DNA of 64,000 nucleotides from Mucilaginibacter paludis DSM 18603. GTDB taxonomy: Bacteria; Bacteroidota; Bacteroidia; Sphingobacteriales; Sphingobacteriaceae. The DNA is taken from assembly GCF_000166195.2 (NCBI RefSeq), contig NZ_CM001403.1:310001-374000 (forward strand), written 5' to 3'. How positions within the stretch are numbered: the first letter of the stretch is position 1; each line of letters opens with the position of its first letter. Made by a program: the position numbers and the translations under genes. The notes below the pieces were generated by a model, which worked only from the letters and a program-made list of their open reading frames with translations, did not search any database and was not told where the DNA came from. Of this stretch, positions 31,628 to 41,740 are shown piece after piece.

Positions 31628-32377
31628 ATGATAATTAAAAGCATATTGATTGATGATGAGCCCAAAAGCAGAAGTAACCTGCGCAGCCTGCTGTTGGAGT
31701 ATTGCCCGGGCGTAGCGGTAACAGGCGAAGCGGGCTCGGCAGTAGAAGCACTCAAACTGGTGCGGCAATTGCAACCCGATCTGTTATTCCTGGATATTGA
31801 AATGGGAGCTGCGTCTGGATTTGATTTATTGAAGTCGTTAACAGGCACGCAAAATTTCGAAGTTATTTTTGTTACTGCCTTTGACCAATATGGCATACAG
31901 GCCATCAAAGCCTGTGCTATAGACTACCTGCTCAAACCAATCAATATTTTAGAGCTAACCGGCGCGGTTGATAAAGCACTGGAGCGCATTGGTCGCAAAA
32001 AAGAAAACCTCCGTATTAAGGAGTTGGTATCAAACCTTGACCGTGGCGAAGATGAACAGCGGATAGCCATTCCGTTAAGCGACAAAGTTGAATTTGTGAA
32101 CGTTGGTAAAATTGTACGCCTGCAGGCCGAAGGAAACTATACGCATATCTACCTGGAAGACGGGAAAAAGTACCTGGTGAGTAAAACGCTAAAGGATTAT
32201 GCTGAGCTTCTGGAAAGGTTTAATTTTATTCGTACTCATCAGTCGCATCTCATCAACTTTAAAAAAATAGCTTCGTATGTAAAATCCGAAGGGGGGTATA
32301 TTATGATGGATGATAATAGCCAGATCCCTGTTTCCCGAATGAAAAAAGACGAGATCATGAAAAAGATTATGGGGTAA
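31628..32377 (+). CDS. LytTR-family response regulator
   Basis: A 249-residue protein. The receiver domain (1-120) has the acidic pair D9-D10, phosphoacceptor Asp56 (LLFLDIEMG), TAFDQYGIQA and the lysine of LLKPI. The LytTR DNA-binding domain (about 150-249) shows VRLQAEGNYTHIYLEDGKK, RTHQSHLINFKKI and the terminal PVSRMKKDEI. It starts 3 nt after the histidine-kinase stop, so the two form a translationally linked two-component system. Targets are unknown; the utilisation locus downstream is a candidate by proximity only, since it has its own hybrid sensor. Confidence 0.93.
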   Translation: MIIKSILIDDEPKSRSNLRSLLLEYCPGVAVTGEAGSAVEALKLVRQLQPDLLFLDIEMGAASGFDLLKSLTGTQNFEVIFVTAFDQYGIQAIKACAIDYLLKPINILELTGAVDKALERIGRKKENLRIKELVSNLDRGEDEQRIAIPLSDKVEFVNVGKIVRLQAEGNYTHIYLEDGKKYLVSKTLKDYAELLERFNFIRTHQSHLINFKKIASYVKSEGGYIMMDDNSQIPVSRMKKDEIMKKIMG

Positions 32378-33804
32378 CTGCAAGCCGGGACTTGCATCTG
32401 CAATCATTCCTCCCGAAATCGACAATTGATTCAAATGCCCTCTCGAAGCTGCGCGCCTGGCAGCATGGCTCCTTCGGCAATCGATACGTTCTCCCTGTGC
32501 ACGCCGCAACAACCCCTTGCATTGCCATCCAAATATGACGATCGTTTTCAATAAAACCTGCCATCACCGGATCCTAAATCTATACCATCGGCACTTTGGG
32601 GGATCAACGCTACGCGGCATAATGCTATCGGTTTAAATGCGCTGTTGCCAAAGCAAATTTTGAAATATTTTGAGTTTGAGGCTCATGGATTTTCAAACAA
32701 TTTTAACAGCTGCCACCATGTTTAGGTATGTATACCGGCTATAATAATGCAAGCTATATATTTTCATAATATGCTGCACACTTTAACGCAACCCGGATAG
32801 TACAAATGAGCATTTACAATTCAAATAATTGATTATCAATAATTTAAAATCAAATAAAAATATTAAAGTGGTATCCCCTCCCCTCCTATATTAAACAAAA
32901 TACCGATTAATTTACACAATAGTGCCATTGGCCGGGTAAGCGTAAAGCTATTTTTGATGCACTAAATTATAGCAACTAAAGCAGTCCCATCTGGCTTGCA
33001 AGGTTGTCAGCCAATTATAAACATATTCTCGCCTTGTGACTGAATTTGCAAATATTCATCATACACGACGGAGCAAAGTTCGTAGCTGGTAGCCTATAAT
33101 TTAGTTTATAGCATACCAAATCGTCAACTAAATGATTATACAATTACACTTTTCAACCAGGAAAATTAATCATAGCCCACGTATCTCATGCTGTGTATTT
33201 TTCAAGGCTTTCAGGCCTAAAACAAATCTACACCCGCATAACAGCCTTCTTAGTAACAGTTATAGCCGTTATCCTGAAAGAGAAAGCCTGGGGCCATACC
33301 ACGTTAACATCCGGCCTCCCGCCCCCCTCTCAATAAGGAAGGAATCAATTCGACAATATAACTAACTGACCACACAAGCAGACTTTCATTTAAACCTTAA
33401 ATCAAACCGAATTACTAACCAATTAAAACAATTATGATGATGAAAGCCCCCACGTAACCCTGTTATGTTTAGCTATAGAGTTGTAGCCATCAGGACCGAA
33501 TTTTTATTAACTATTCAATCACCAAACAAATAACCACATATGGCAATAGGTTTACGCTACCAATCAAGTTATCTGCAACTTCATACTCCCAATTAACGCG
33601 GTTTGTTGAATGCGCTAAGGAGTTGATGGTACCGCTTTCCATGTATAGCACAGCGTCAACCTGCCGGGTTACTGATAAGCGTGAAGTTTAATTAATGGAT
33701 AACATGTTACGGGAGTGCGATGTGTTCGTCACCGGATTACAGGTTTTGCCCTGGTAAAATTTCACCAACCAATAAAAAGTCATTACTCATTTATTCTCAA
33801 CCAA
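32378..33804. other. Long gene-free spacer before the SusC gene
   Basis: About 1.4 kb without a convincing gene. Small frames at 32189-32567 (minus) and 33132-33365 (plus) have no recognisable protein features. The part 32820-32880 is very AT-rich. The SusC transcript presumably starts within the last few hundred bases, but no exact TAnnTTTG/-33 pair is seen. Confidence 0.6.
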
Positions 33805-36800
33805 ATGATAATAATTAAAAATATAAAAAAGCGATTCCCCAAAGGCCTTCTTTTGGTGTTGCTTCTGTTTTTTTACGCCTTTGTAACGCATGCGCAAAAC
33901 CGTGTGACGATCAGAGGTACGGTTACAGATAAAACCGGAGATCCAATTATAGGTGCAGTGATAGCTGCAAAAGCCGACAACGCCAAAAAAGTGCTGACAG
34001 ACAAAGACGGGAAATTTGAAATAGCTGTTCCTGCTAATAATACTGTGATCATCATTTCTTCTTTTGGCATGGGCAAGAAGGAGATTACCGCTTCAGTTAA
34101 CGGCGCAAACAACATTGTATTAGAATACGAGGTAAAAGCCATGAACGAAGTTGTGGTTGTTGGCTATGGGCAGCAGAGGAAAGCCAGTATTGTTGGATCC
34201 ATTACGCAAACGTCTGGTAAAGAGTTGGAACGCACAGGTGGCGTTACCAATCTGGGTATGGCCTTAACCGGAAACCTGCCCGGCGTTGTTGTCACATCTT
34301 CTACCGGTATGCCGGGAGGAGAAGACCCGCAGATTGTAATCCGGGGGATAAGTTCGTGGAACAGTAGCTCGCCATTGATCCTCGTGGATGGTATTGAAAG
34401 GTCTATCAGTTCAATCGACATTTCATCTGTTGAAAGTGTGTCTGTGTTGAAAGATGCTTCGGCTACGGCTGTATACGGGGTGCGCGGTGCAAACGGCGTT
34501 ATCCTGGTTACCACCAAACGCGGTGTTGAAGGCAAGGCCCAGGTTCAGGCCCGGTCAAACATCACCACCAAAGTGGCCTCCAAACTGCCCGCAAAATATG
34601 ATTCGTACGACGCTTTGATGATCAAAAACAAGATTATTGAAAGGGAATCTATCGTTGATCCAAATGCGTGGTCCGGATATACGCCTATGGCGACGATTTA
34701 TAAATACCGTTACCCTGCCAATACGGACGAATGGGACCGCTATCCAAACGTAGATTGGGAAAAGGAATTATTTAAGGACAGGGCAATGTCATACAATAGC
34801 GCTGTCAATGTTTCAGGCGGATCCAAGTACGTTAACTATTTTGCTGGGATAGACATAACCAAGGAAGGTGACTTGTTTAAAACCTTCCCCAATAACAGGG
34901 GCTACGACTCGAATTTTGGCTACACCCGGATGAATTTTCGCAGTAACCTCGACTTTAACCTAACAAAAACCACTAAATTCTCTACCAACTTATTTGGTTC
35001 AAATGCGGTAAGGCAGCTACCTTATGGCTTGGCCGACGGAGACCAGGCTTACTGGTCGTCTGCCTACCGTACCGCACCTGATACATTCCGGCCGATATAT
35101 TCAGACGGAACTTATGGTTATTATCCAACAGCTACCCAGGATCAACCCAACGCTGCATTCTGGCTGGCCTATTCGGGAGTGGAGAAACGTACAACTACAC
35201 AGCTGACCACCGATTTTATCCTGCAGCAACAATTAAGCATGGTTACCAAAGGGCTTAGTTTTAGGGGTAGCCTTTCATTAGATAATACTTTTGTAGAAAC
35301 TGGCCGAGGTATAAACGACCAAAACCACCCTGCCCAGCGCAAGTATATCAATCCTTCTACAGGCCAGGTGACGTATGAACAGTTGAAAAATACAGGTACG
35401 CAATTTGATTTTACCGAAGCTATAGCTTGGACAACCCAGGGCGGCTCAGTAAATAAAGATGCTACTTACCGGAACATGAATTATCAGTTTCAGCTCAATT
35501 ACGCTCGTCCGTTTGGCGGAAATAACGTAACGGCAATGGCCATGATGCAACGTCAGCGTGGGGCCACTGGCTCGGCATTCCCCCGGTATCGAGAAGATTG
35601 GGTTTTCCGTGTAACCTATAACTATAAGCAAAGGTATCTTTTTGAAGCTAACGGTGCTTACAACGGTTCAGAAAAATTTGGCCCTGATTATCGTTTTGCC
35701 TTTTTTCCCTCTTTGTCTGCCGGCTGGTCAATCAACAATGAAAGTTTCATGAAAAACGTAACTTTCGTAGATGTATTGAAGGTAAGGGGCTCCTGGGGAA
35801 GGATTGGTGATGACAACGTTGGTGGTAGTAGCCCATGGCTGTTCCGCGATTCTTATAGTTATGGCGGAAATGCCATGATGGGGAGCCCTACATCTGCTTC
35901 ACCGTATACCATCTATCGCGTTAGTGCCATAGGCAATCCAAATATTTCATGGGAAACGGCCGAGAAGCGTAACCTCGGACTTGACTTTGGCTTTCTGCAC
36001 GGCGATATATCAGGTAACGTAGATGTGTTCAACGATAGGAGGACAAGGATTATGATCGGCGGTACAAGTCGCGCCATACCATCCTTTTTTGGATATGGTT
36101 CAAGTACGCCCCAGGCCAACCTGGGCGAAGTAACCAGTAAGGGGTACGAAGTGGAACTTAAGTTCAATCACTCTTTTAGTAATGGTATTCGTGCCTGGGT
36201 TAATTTAGCCAAAACTCATGCTACCAATAAAACAATTTTCAGGGATGATCCAGAATTGACACCCGCCTATCAGAAGCAGGCCGGTTATGCCATCGGGCAA
36301 ACCAAGTCTTATATCGATCATGGATTTATCACAAGCTGGGATGACCTGTATGGCAGTACTACCCGTTCTGCCAATAATCAGAACCGGTTACCTGGAGACT
36401 ATAATATTGTCGACTTTAATGGCGATGGTGTTATTGATGATAAGGACCAGGCTCCTTACGGCTATACAGCTACCCCCCAAAATACCTACAATGCTACCAT
36501 CGGGTTCGAATGGAAACGCCTGAGCCTGGTTCTGCAATTCTATGGAGTAAACAATGTTACACGTTATATTGAGTTCCCCGACTTTCAGGGCAAGAGTAAC
36601 GTGGTGTTTGTTGAAAAACCCTTCTGGTATAAGCAAAGTGGTGGTGGCGAAGTACCTCCACCGCGCTGGAGCGTTCTGGATGCCATGGGCGGCGCCGGTA
36701 CCCGCTATTATTACGATGCATCATATATACGTTTAAAGAATGCTGAAATAGGCTACACCATCCCCGGTAAATACGTGAGTAAATTGGGGCTACGGACTTG

Positions 36801-36942
36801 TAGGTTTTATGTTAACGGCAACAACCTGTTGTTGTGGACAAAAATGCCCGACGACCGCGAGTCTAACTTCAGTGGCAATTCCAGCGGTGGCGCATATCCT
36901 ACCGTGCGACGTTATAATTTAGGTATTGATATCACCCTATAA
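33805..36942 (+). CDS. SusC/RagA-family TonB-dependent outer-membrane transporter
   Basis: 1045 residues from ATG 33805 (MIIIKNIKKRF..., signal peptide ending THAQ); the in-frame upstream extension to 33715 is unlikely. A carboxypeptidase-regulatory-like domain (about 35-110: RVTIRGTVTDKTGDPIIGA, LTDKDGKFEI) leads to the SusC plug (VVVGYGQQRKASIVGSI, NLPGVVVTS, PQIVIRGISS, LILVDGIER, VSVLKDASATAVYGVRGANG) and the beta-barrel to the C-terminus (YNLGIDITL). It imports oligomers across the outer membrane with its SusD partner, powered by TonB. It is the first gene of the five-gene locus, with SusD 11 nt downstream. Confidence 0.95.
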   Translation: MIIIKNIKKRFPKGLLLVLLLFFYAFVTHAQNRVTIRGTVTDKTGDPIIGAVIAAKADNAKKVLTDKDGKFEIAVPANNTVIIISSFGMGKKEITASVNGANNIVLEYEVKAMNEVVVVGYGQQRKASIVGSITQTSGKELERTGGVTNLGMALTGNLPGVVVTSSTGMPGGEDPQIVIRGISSWNSSSPLILVDGIERSISSIDISSVESVSVLKDASATAVYGVRGANGVILVTTKRGVEGKAQVQARSNITTKVASKLPAKYDSYDALMIKNKIIERESIVDPNAWSGYTPMATIYKYRYPANTDEWDRYPNVDWEKELFKDRAMSYNSAVNVSGGSKYVNYFAGIDITKEGDLFKTFPNNRGYDSNFGYTRMNFRSNLDFNLTKTTKFSTNLFGSNAVRQLPYGLADGDQAYWSSAYRTAPDTFRPIYSDGTYGYYPTATQDQPNAAFWLAYSGVEKRTTTQLTTDFILQQQLSMVTKGLSFRGSLSLDNTFVETGRGINDQNHPAQRKYINPSTGQVTYEQLKNTGTQFDFTEAIAWTTQGGSVNKDATYRNMNYQFQLNYARPFGGNNVTAMAMMQRQRGATGSAFPRYREDWVFRVTYNYKQRYLFEANGAYNGSEKFGPDYRFAFFPSLSAGWSINNESFMKNVTFVDVLKVRGSWGRIGDDNVGGSSPWLFRDSYSYGGNAMMGSPTSASPYTIYRVSAIGNPNISWETAEKRNLGLDFGFLHGDISGNVDVFNDRRTRIMIGGTSRAIPSFFGYGSSTPQANLGEVTSKGYEVELKFNHSFSNGIRAWVNLAKTHATNKTIFRDDPELTPAYQKQAGYAIGQTKSYIDHGFITSWDDLYGSTTRSANNQNRLPGDYNIVDFNGDGVIDDKDQAPYGYTATPQNTYNATIGFEWKRLSLVLQFYGVNNVTRYIEFPDFQGKSNVVFVEKPFWYKQSGGGEVPPPRWSVLDAMGGAGTRYYYDASYIRLKNAEIGYTIPGKYVSKLGLRTCRFYVNGNNLLLWTKMPDDRESNFSGNSSGGAYPTVRRYNLGIDITL

Positions 36943-36953
36943 ACTGTTTGAAA

Positions 36954-38840
36954 ATGAAAAAGTTTTTTACAAAAATTTTGTTACCCATCATGATGGTGAT
37001 GGGCGCCGGTTCATTGGATTCCTGCAAAAAATATCTTGAAAGGACGCCTCTTGCCGATATAGCGGCAAACGACCCTTATAAAAACTTCAGGAACTTTCAG
37101 GGATTTACAGAAGAACTGTATAACTGTATCCCGCTGCTGAGCCTGGCTCAAGCTCATAACAGCTTTAACCTTGGCGAAGATGAATTTTGGGAAGTTGGCG
37201 AAACCAGGCTGATATCTTACCAGATCGATCAGGGTAATTATCCGGCCTGGACAAGTACGTATTATAATTTCCTTGGTACTGGTGGAAACCCATCAACTGG
37301 CGATGAAAACAGCTCAAAAGGGCAGCTTTGGGGCTTATCCTGGTATGCCATCAGGAAGGCGAACCTGGGGCTGGCAAACCTTGACAAACTGACCGATGCC
37401 ACTCAAGAAGAAAAAAACCTGATTGCAGGGCAATTATACTTTTTCAGAGGGTATTTCCACTTTGCTTTGATGGAATGGTGGGGTGGGCTACCCTATATAG
37501 ATCAGGTTTACCCTACCGATCAGGTCATTAAGCTTTCCCGCCTCAGCTACCAGGCTACGGCAGACAAAGTTGCGGCCGATTTAAAAAAGGCTTCTGAGTT
37601 GCTCCCGGTTGACTGGGATGCCACAACTGCCGGACAACAAACGAGCGGCAAAAATAATACGCGTATCAATAAAATTATGGCGCTTGCCTTTATGGGGAAA
37701 GACTACCTGTGGGCAGGGAGCCCTTTGATGAACAGGGAATCCACCGGTAACAGTACCTATAATACCGCCTATTGCACAAAGGCTGCCGATGCCCTGGCTC
37801 AGGCCTTGCAAATAACAGAATCTACCGCACGTTATGAATTGGCACCGTTTTCACAGTACAGGGATATATTTTACACCTGGAACCAGAACGGCAAAATTCC
37901 GGGCTTAAAGGAAGCCATATTCCTGGAAAACCTGGCTGGTGCCGCTGGCCGCTTCCGCTGGAACCAGGTAAACGATTATCGCCCCATCACTATTCAGCCA
38001 ACAGGAATCAAAGTATATCCTACAGCTAACTACGTGGATTATTATGGCATGGCAAACGGTTTGCCCATTCCGGATGCTGAAAAGGCTGATCCCGAAAGTG
38101 GCTACGATCCGTCATATCCATGGAAAAACAGGGATCCCCGTTTTTATAACGACATTATAGTTGATGGTGACAAATGTGTGCTTAGTGCCGCCAGTGTGGG
38201 TAATAATGACTCCAGGCAGTATGCCAGTCTTTTTACAGGTGGGCTTTACAGGACGTCCGACGGCAACAAAAAAGTATGGACAGGGTATTTAAACTCCAAA
38301 TTTACTTCCAAGTTTGAGAACGATTATGACGGATACAAGGACAATAACACCGTTGTTTTAAGCTTGATGAGGCTGGCCGATGTTTACCTGCTTTATGCTG
38401 AAGCGGTTGCAAACGGATACGGCACCCCTCAAAGTAATGCCACCGGATATGATCTTACTGCGGTTGATGCTGTTAACAAGATACGCCAAAGGGCGGGTGT
38501 AGCGGGAGTGGCCGCCAAATTTCTCGGGTCGACAACAAGTTTCATGAGCGAATTGCGCCGCGAGCGGGCCGTTGAACTGGCCTTTGAAGGGCACCGGTTT
38601 ACTGATCTGCGCCGTTGGCTGCTTTTAACCGAACGCCCATATACCTATAAAAAATCGGTTGATTTTGACAGGGGGCTTCCTAACGCCCAGGTATACGCTG
38701 ATCCTAAAAATGCCAAGGTAAATAATTTCAGAGAAACGGTATTGTTCGAAAGGCAATTGAGCCAGCGGCATTACTGGTTGCCTTTCCAGCCACAAGACGT
38801 GAACATGTATAGTGAATTTAAGCAAAATCCCGGTTGGTAA
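36954..38840 (+). CDS. SusD/RagB-family surface binding lipoprotein
   Basis: 628 residues starting at ATG 36954; the codon at 36948 is TTG and less likely. The lipoprotein signal is MKKFFTKILLPIMMVMGAGS ending LDSC. The SusD fold is shown by YLERTPLADIAAND, the TPR-like QLYFFRGYFHFALMEWWGGL, and the conserved C-terminal RRERAVELAFEGHRFTDLRR followed by WLPFQPQDVN. It caps the preceding SusC and binds the glycan or peptide cargo. The substrate is unknown. Confidence 0.95.
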   Translation: MKKFFTKILLPIMMVMGAGSLDSCKKYLERTPLADIAANDPYKNFRNFQGFTEELYNCIPLLSLAQAHNSFNLGEDEFWEVGETRLISYQIDQGNYPAWTSTYYNFLGTGGNPSTGDENSSKGQLWGLSWYAIRKANLGLANLDKLTDATQEEKNLIAGQLYFFRGYFHFALMEWWGGLPYIDQVYPTDQVIKLSRLSYQATADKVAADLKKASELLPVDWDATTAGQQTSGKNNTRINKIMALAFMGKDYLWAGSPLMNRESTGNSTYNTAYCTKAADALAQALQITESTARYELAPFSQYRDIFYTWNQNGKIPGLKEAIFLENLAGAAGRFRWNQVNDYRPITIQPTGIKVYPTANYVDYYGMANGLPIPDAEKADPESGYDPSYPWKNRDPRFYNDIIVDGDKCVLSAASVGNNDSRQYASLFTGGLYRTSDGNKKVWTGYLNSKFTSKFENDYDGYKDNNTVVLSLMRLADVYLLYAEAVANGYGTPQSNATGYDLTAVDAVNKIRQRAGVAGVAAKFLGSTTSFMSELRRERAVELAFEGHRFTDLRRWLLLTERPYTYKKSVDFDRGLPNAQVYADPKNAKVNNFRETVLFERQLSQRHYWLPFQPQDVNMYSEFKQNPGW

Positions 38841-38853
38841 TCTAAAATTCAAA

Positions 38854-41715
38854 ATGATGAGAAAAAATATAAAAAACTACTGTGTCCTTTTAGTCTTTTT
38901 GCTATGCGGATTGGCAGGAGCGCGTGCACAGGAAAAAAAGGATAGTATTGTAAATCTGGCGTTCCGAACGGTTGCTAAGCAGGATCTGCTGGGGGCAGCA
39001 TCCACTGTTGACATATCCGACATCATGAAAAAAAGTTACGGCACCTACAGCTTAGATAACTTGGGAAGTTTTGTAGGAGGGTATACAGGGAACGTTTGGG
39101 GCCAGGCACCACTGGTACTGGTTGATGGGATACCCCGGCGTGCTTCGGATATCCGCCTGACAGAGATACAGTCCATTACAGTGCTTAAAAGCGGGAGTGC
39201 TGTTGTACTTTACGGAAGTACTGCCGCTAAGGGTGTTATCCTGATCACCACGAAACGTGGAAGCGTGAAGCCACTGCAAGTTGATGTACGCGCCAATACC
39301 GGCGTTTTTCTGCCAAAATCGTACCCTAAATATCTTAATGCGGCCGACTATATGACCTTATACAATGAGGCGTTGACCAACGATGGGATTGCGACCTCGG
39401 GAGGCGGTTATACATCCGACCAGATTAACAATACCCGGGCTGGTGCAAACCCTTACAAGTATCCTGATATTAATCTTTTAGGTTCCGACTACCTCAAAAA
39501 GGCTTATGTAAAGTCGGATGTAACCACGGAGGTATCCGGTGGGAATGAATTTGCCCGGTATTATACAAATATTGGCATGTCATACAATAATAACCTGGTA
39601 AAATTTGGCGAATGGAACAACAATAACGATTTCGTTTTCAATATCAGGGGAAATGTTGACATGAACCTTAATAAATGGCTTACTGCATCTGTAGATGCCG
39701 TGGCCGTAAATACCAACAACTATACCGGGAGAGGTGATTTCTGGGGAGCAACTTCATCAGTTACTGCCAATTTCAACAAGTTTTCGCCATATATCCCCGT
39801 AAGTATGTTAGATCCTAACAATAGTTCGCTGCAAGCCATTGCCAAAAATAGCAACCACCTTATAGATGGTAAGTATTTGCTTGGCGGGGTAAGTTCAAGC
39901 CAAACCAATGTATTGTCTGATATGCTGGCGGCCGGTTACATTAAAACCAAGTCGAGCACATTTCTGTACAATATGAGTTTAGGAGCCGATCTGGGTTCGA
40001 TTTTAAAAGGCTTAACCTTTAAAGCAATAACCAGTATGGATTATTCTTCCATATATTCTGAAGCCTACCAATTGCCTTACGCAACATACCAGCCCACCTG
40101 GTCTACCGTTAGCGGGCAAGACGTGATTACCGCTCTGACTCAGTATGGCGTAGATAGAAACTCTACTAATGAATTTATTGGAGTATCATCTTACACACAA
40201 ACCATTTCTTTAAGATCGCAGTTTGGATATCAGCGTACTTTTGCAAACGACCATCATGTTACGGCAACTTTATTGGGATGGGGCTACACATCGCAATTCT
40301 CGAGCGATCAAGATAATAATGGCGGAAGTACTTATCAACCTGTTAAAAATTTGAACCTGGGTTTCCAGGCAGGCTATAACTACAAGAGCAAATATTATGT
40401 AGATTTTTCGGGCGCGGTAGTGCATTCGGTTAAATTGCCGCCAGGAAAGCGTAATGCCTTGTCGCCAACGGTTTCGCTCGGATGGCGCATTAGTGATGAA
40501 GATTTCTTTAAAAACAACATTTCTTTTATTAACGATCTGAAGTTAAAAACATCTTATTCATCTATTAAGCAGGACATTGATATTACAGGCACAAGGGCCG
40601 GTGGCGCTGCTACCGATACCTACCTATACCAAGGCTACTACAGTAATACCGCTACTCTTGGCGGCTGGTATCAGTGGCGCGATGGTTCGGCTGGCGGGTT
40701 CACAACGCTTTCGGGCCAGGCAGATAATCCTGATTTGACATACGTAAAGCGGAATGAGTTGACAGTAGGATTTGACGGATCGCTTTTTAAAAACCTGATT
40801 ACGCTTGACGTTAATTACTTTTCACAAACCACCGACGGCCTGCTTGCCCGTGGCACTTCCATTTATCCGTCTTACTTTTCCGGTTGGGGTGATTTTCGCC
40901 CCTGGATCAATTATAATAAGGAAAAACGTACCGGGCTTGATTTCACGGTTAACCTGAACAAACAGATTGGGCAAGTACAATATTCATTAGGGGTATCCGG
41001 AATGTATTACAACTCTAAAGTACTGCGCAGGGATGAGCTACCCGAAGAAAGCTACCTGGCCAGGACAGGCAGGGCTCTGGATGCCAATTATGGATATATC
41101 AGTGAAGGATTTTTTCAGAGCCAGGCTGATATAGCTAATTCCCCGCGTCAAACATTTGGCACGGTAAAGCCAGGCGACCTGAAATATCAAGATATCAACA
41201 ATGATGGTATAATTGATAGCAAGGATCAGGTAGACCTGGGGCATACCGGCTATGCTGCTTCTCCGTTTTCGTATGGGCTTAACTTTACGGCTAAGTGGAA
41301 ACACTTCACCTTATTTGCATTAGGTTCAGGCACCAGTGGTGCTGTTGGTTTCAAAAACAGCTCCTATTACTGGGTTGGCGGCAGCAGTAAATATTCTGAC
41401 GTGGTATGGGGCCGCTGGACAGAGGCAACCAAAAATACAGCCACCTATCCGCGCTTAACAACCAATAGTAGCAACAATTTCCGTAACTCTACTTTTTGGA
41501 TGTACAAAGTAAACCGTTTTAATCTGAACCGGGTTCAGGTTACCTACGATTTCGACAACAAGGTTTTCAGAAAATCCTTTGTGCATGGCCTGAGCGTTTA
41601 TGCACAGGGTGATAACCTGCTTGTCATATCAAAAGAGCGTCAATTGATGGAGACCAATATCGGATCGGCGCCCCAAACTCGCTTTTTTAACTTAGGCGCC
41701 AAGGCTTCTTTTTAA
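38854..41715 (+). CDS. Second SusC-like TonB-dependent transporter, lacking the N-terminal regulatory domain
   Basis: 953 residues from ATG 38854 (MMRKNIKNYCVLLVFLLCGL, signal peptide to ARAQ); upstream in-frame codons overlap the SusD gene. The carboxypeptidase-like domain of the first SusC is absent: the plug starts almost at once (YSLDNLGSFVGGYTGNVWGQ, PLVLVDGIPR, ITVLKSGSAVVLYGSTAAKG, VILITTKRG). The barrel ends LGAKASF. A calcium-loop-like DINNDGIIDSKDQ lies at about 785-797, as in the first SusC (DFNGDGVIDDKDQ). The gene starts 13 nt after SusD-1 and precedes SusD-2. Confidence 0.92.
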   Translation: MMRKNIKNYCVLLVFLLCGLAGARAQEKKDSIVNLAFRTVAKQDLLGAASTVDISDIMKKSYGTYSLDNLGSFVGGYTGNVWGQAPLVLVDGIPRRASDIRLTEIQSITVLKSGSAVVLYGSTAAKGVILITTKRGSVKPLQVDVRANTGVFLPKSYPKYLNAADYMTLYNEALTNDGIATSGGGYTSDQINNTRAGANPYKYPDINLLGSDYLKKAYVKSDVTTEVSGGNEFARYYTNIGMSYNNNLVKFGEWNNNNDFVFNIRGNVDMNLNKWLTASVDAVAVNTNNYTGRGDFWGATSSVTANFNKFSPYIPVSMLDPNNSSLQAIAKNSNHLIDGKYLLGGVSSSQTNVLSDMLAAGYIKTKSSTFLYNMSLGADLGSILKGLTFKAITSMDYSSIYSEAYQLPYATYQPTWSTVSGQDVITALTQYGVDRNSTNEFIGVSSYTQTISLRSQFGYQRTFANDHHVTATLLGWGYTSQFSSDQDNNGGSTYQPVKNLNLGFQAGYNYKSKYYVDFSGAVVHSVKLPPGKRNALSPTVSLGWRISDEDFFKNNISFINDLKLKTSYSSIKQDIDITGTRAGGAATDTYLYQGYYSNTATLGGWYQWRDGSAGGFTTLSGQADNPDLTYVKRNELTVGFDGSLFKNLITLDVNYFSQTTDGLLARGTSIYPSYFSGWGDFRPWINYNKEKRTGLDFTVNLNKQIGQVQYSLGVSGMYYNSKVLRRDELPEESYLARTGRALDANYGYISEGFFQSQADIANSPRQTFGTVKPGDLKYQDINNDGIIDSKDQVDLGHTGYAASPFSYGLNFTAKWKHFTLFALGSGTSGAVGFKNSSYYWVGGSSKYSDVVWGRWTEATKNTATYPRLTTNSSNNFRNSTFWMYKVNRFNLNRVQVTYDFDNKVFRKSFVHGLSVYAQGDNLLVISKERQLMETNIGSAPQTRFFNLGAKASF

Positions 41716-41740
41716 TTTAACTATGTAAAGCTTAAATTAT

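Noticed and set aside
32189..32567. Minus-strand frames just after the LytTR gene
   Set aside because: Overlap the LytTR coding sequence and show no family features.
33132..33365. 77-codon frame before SusC
   Set aside because: Low-complexity basic peptide, no promoter or homologous feature.
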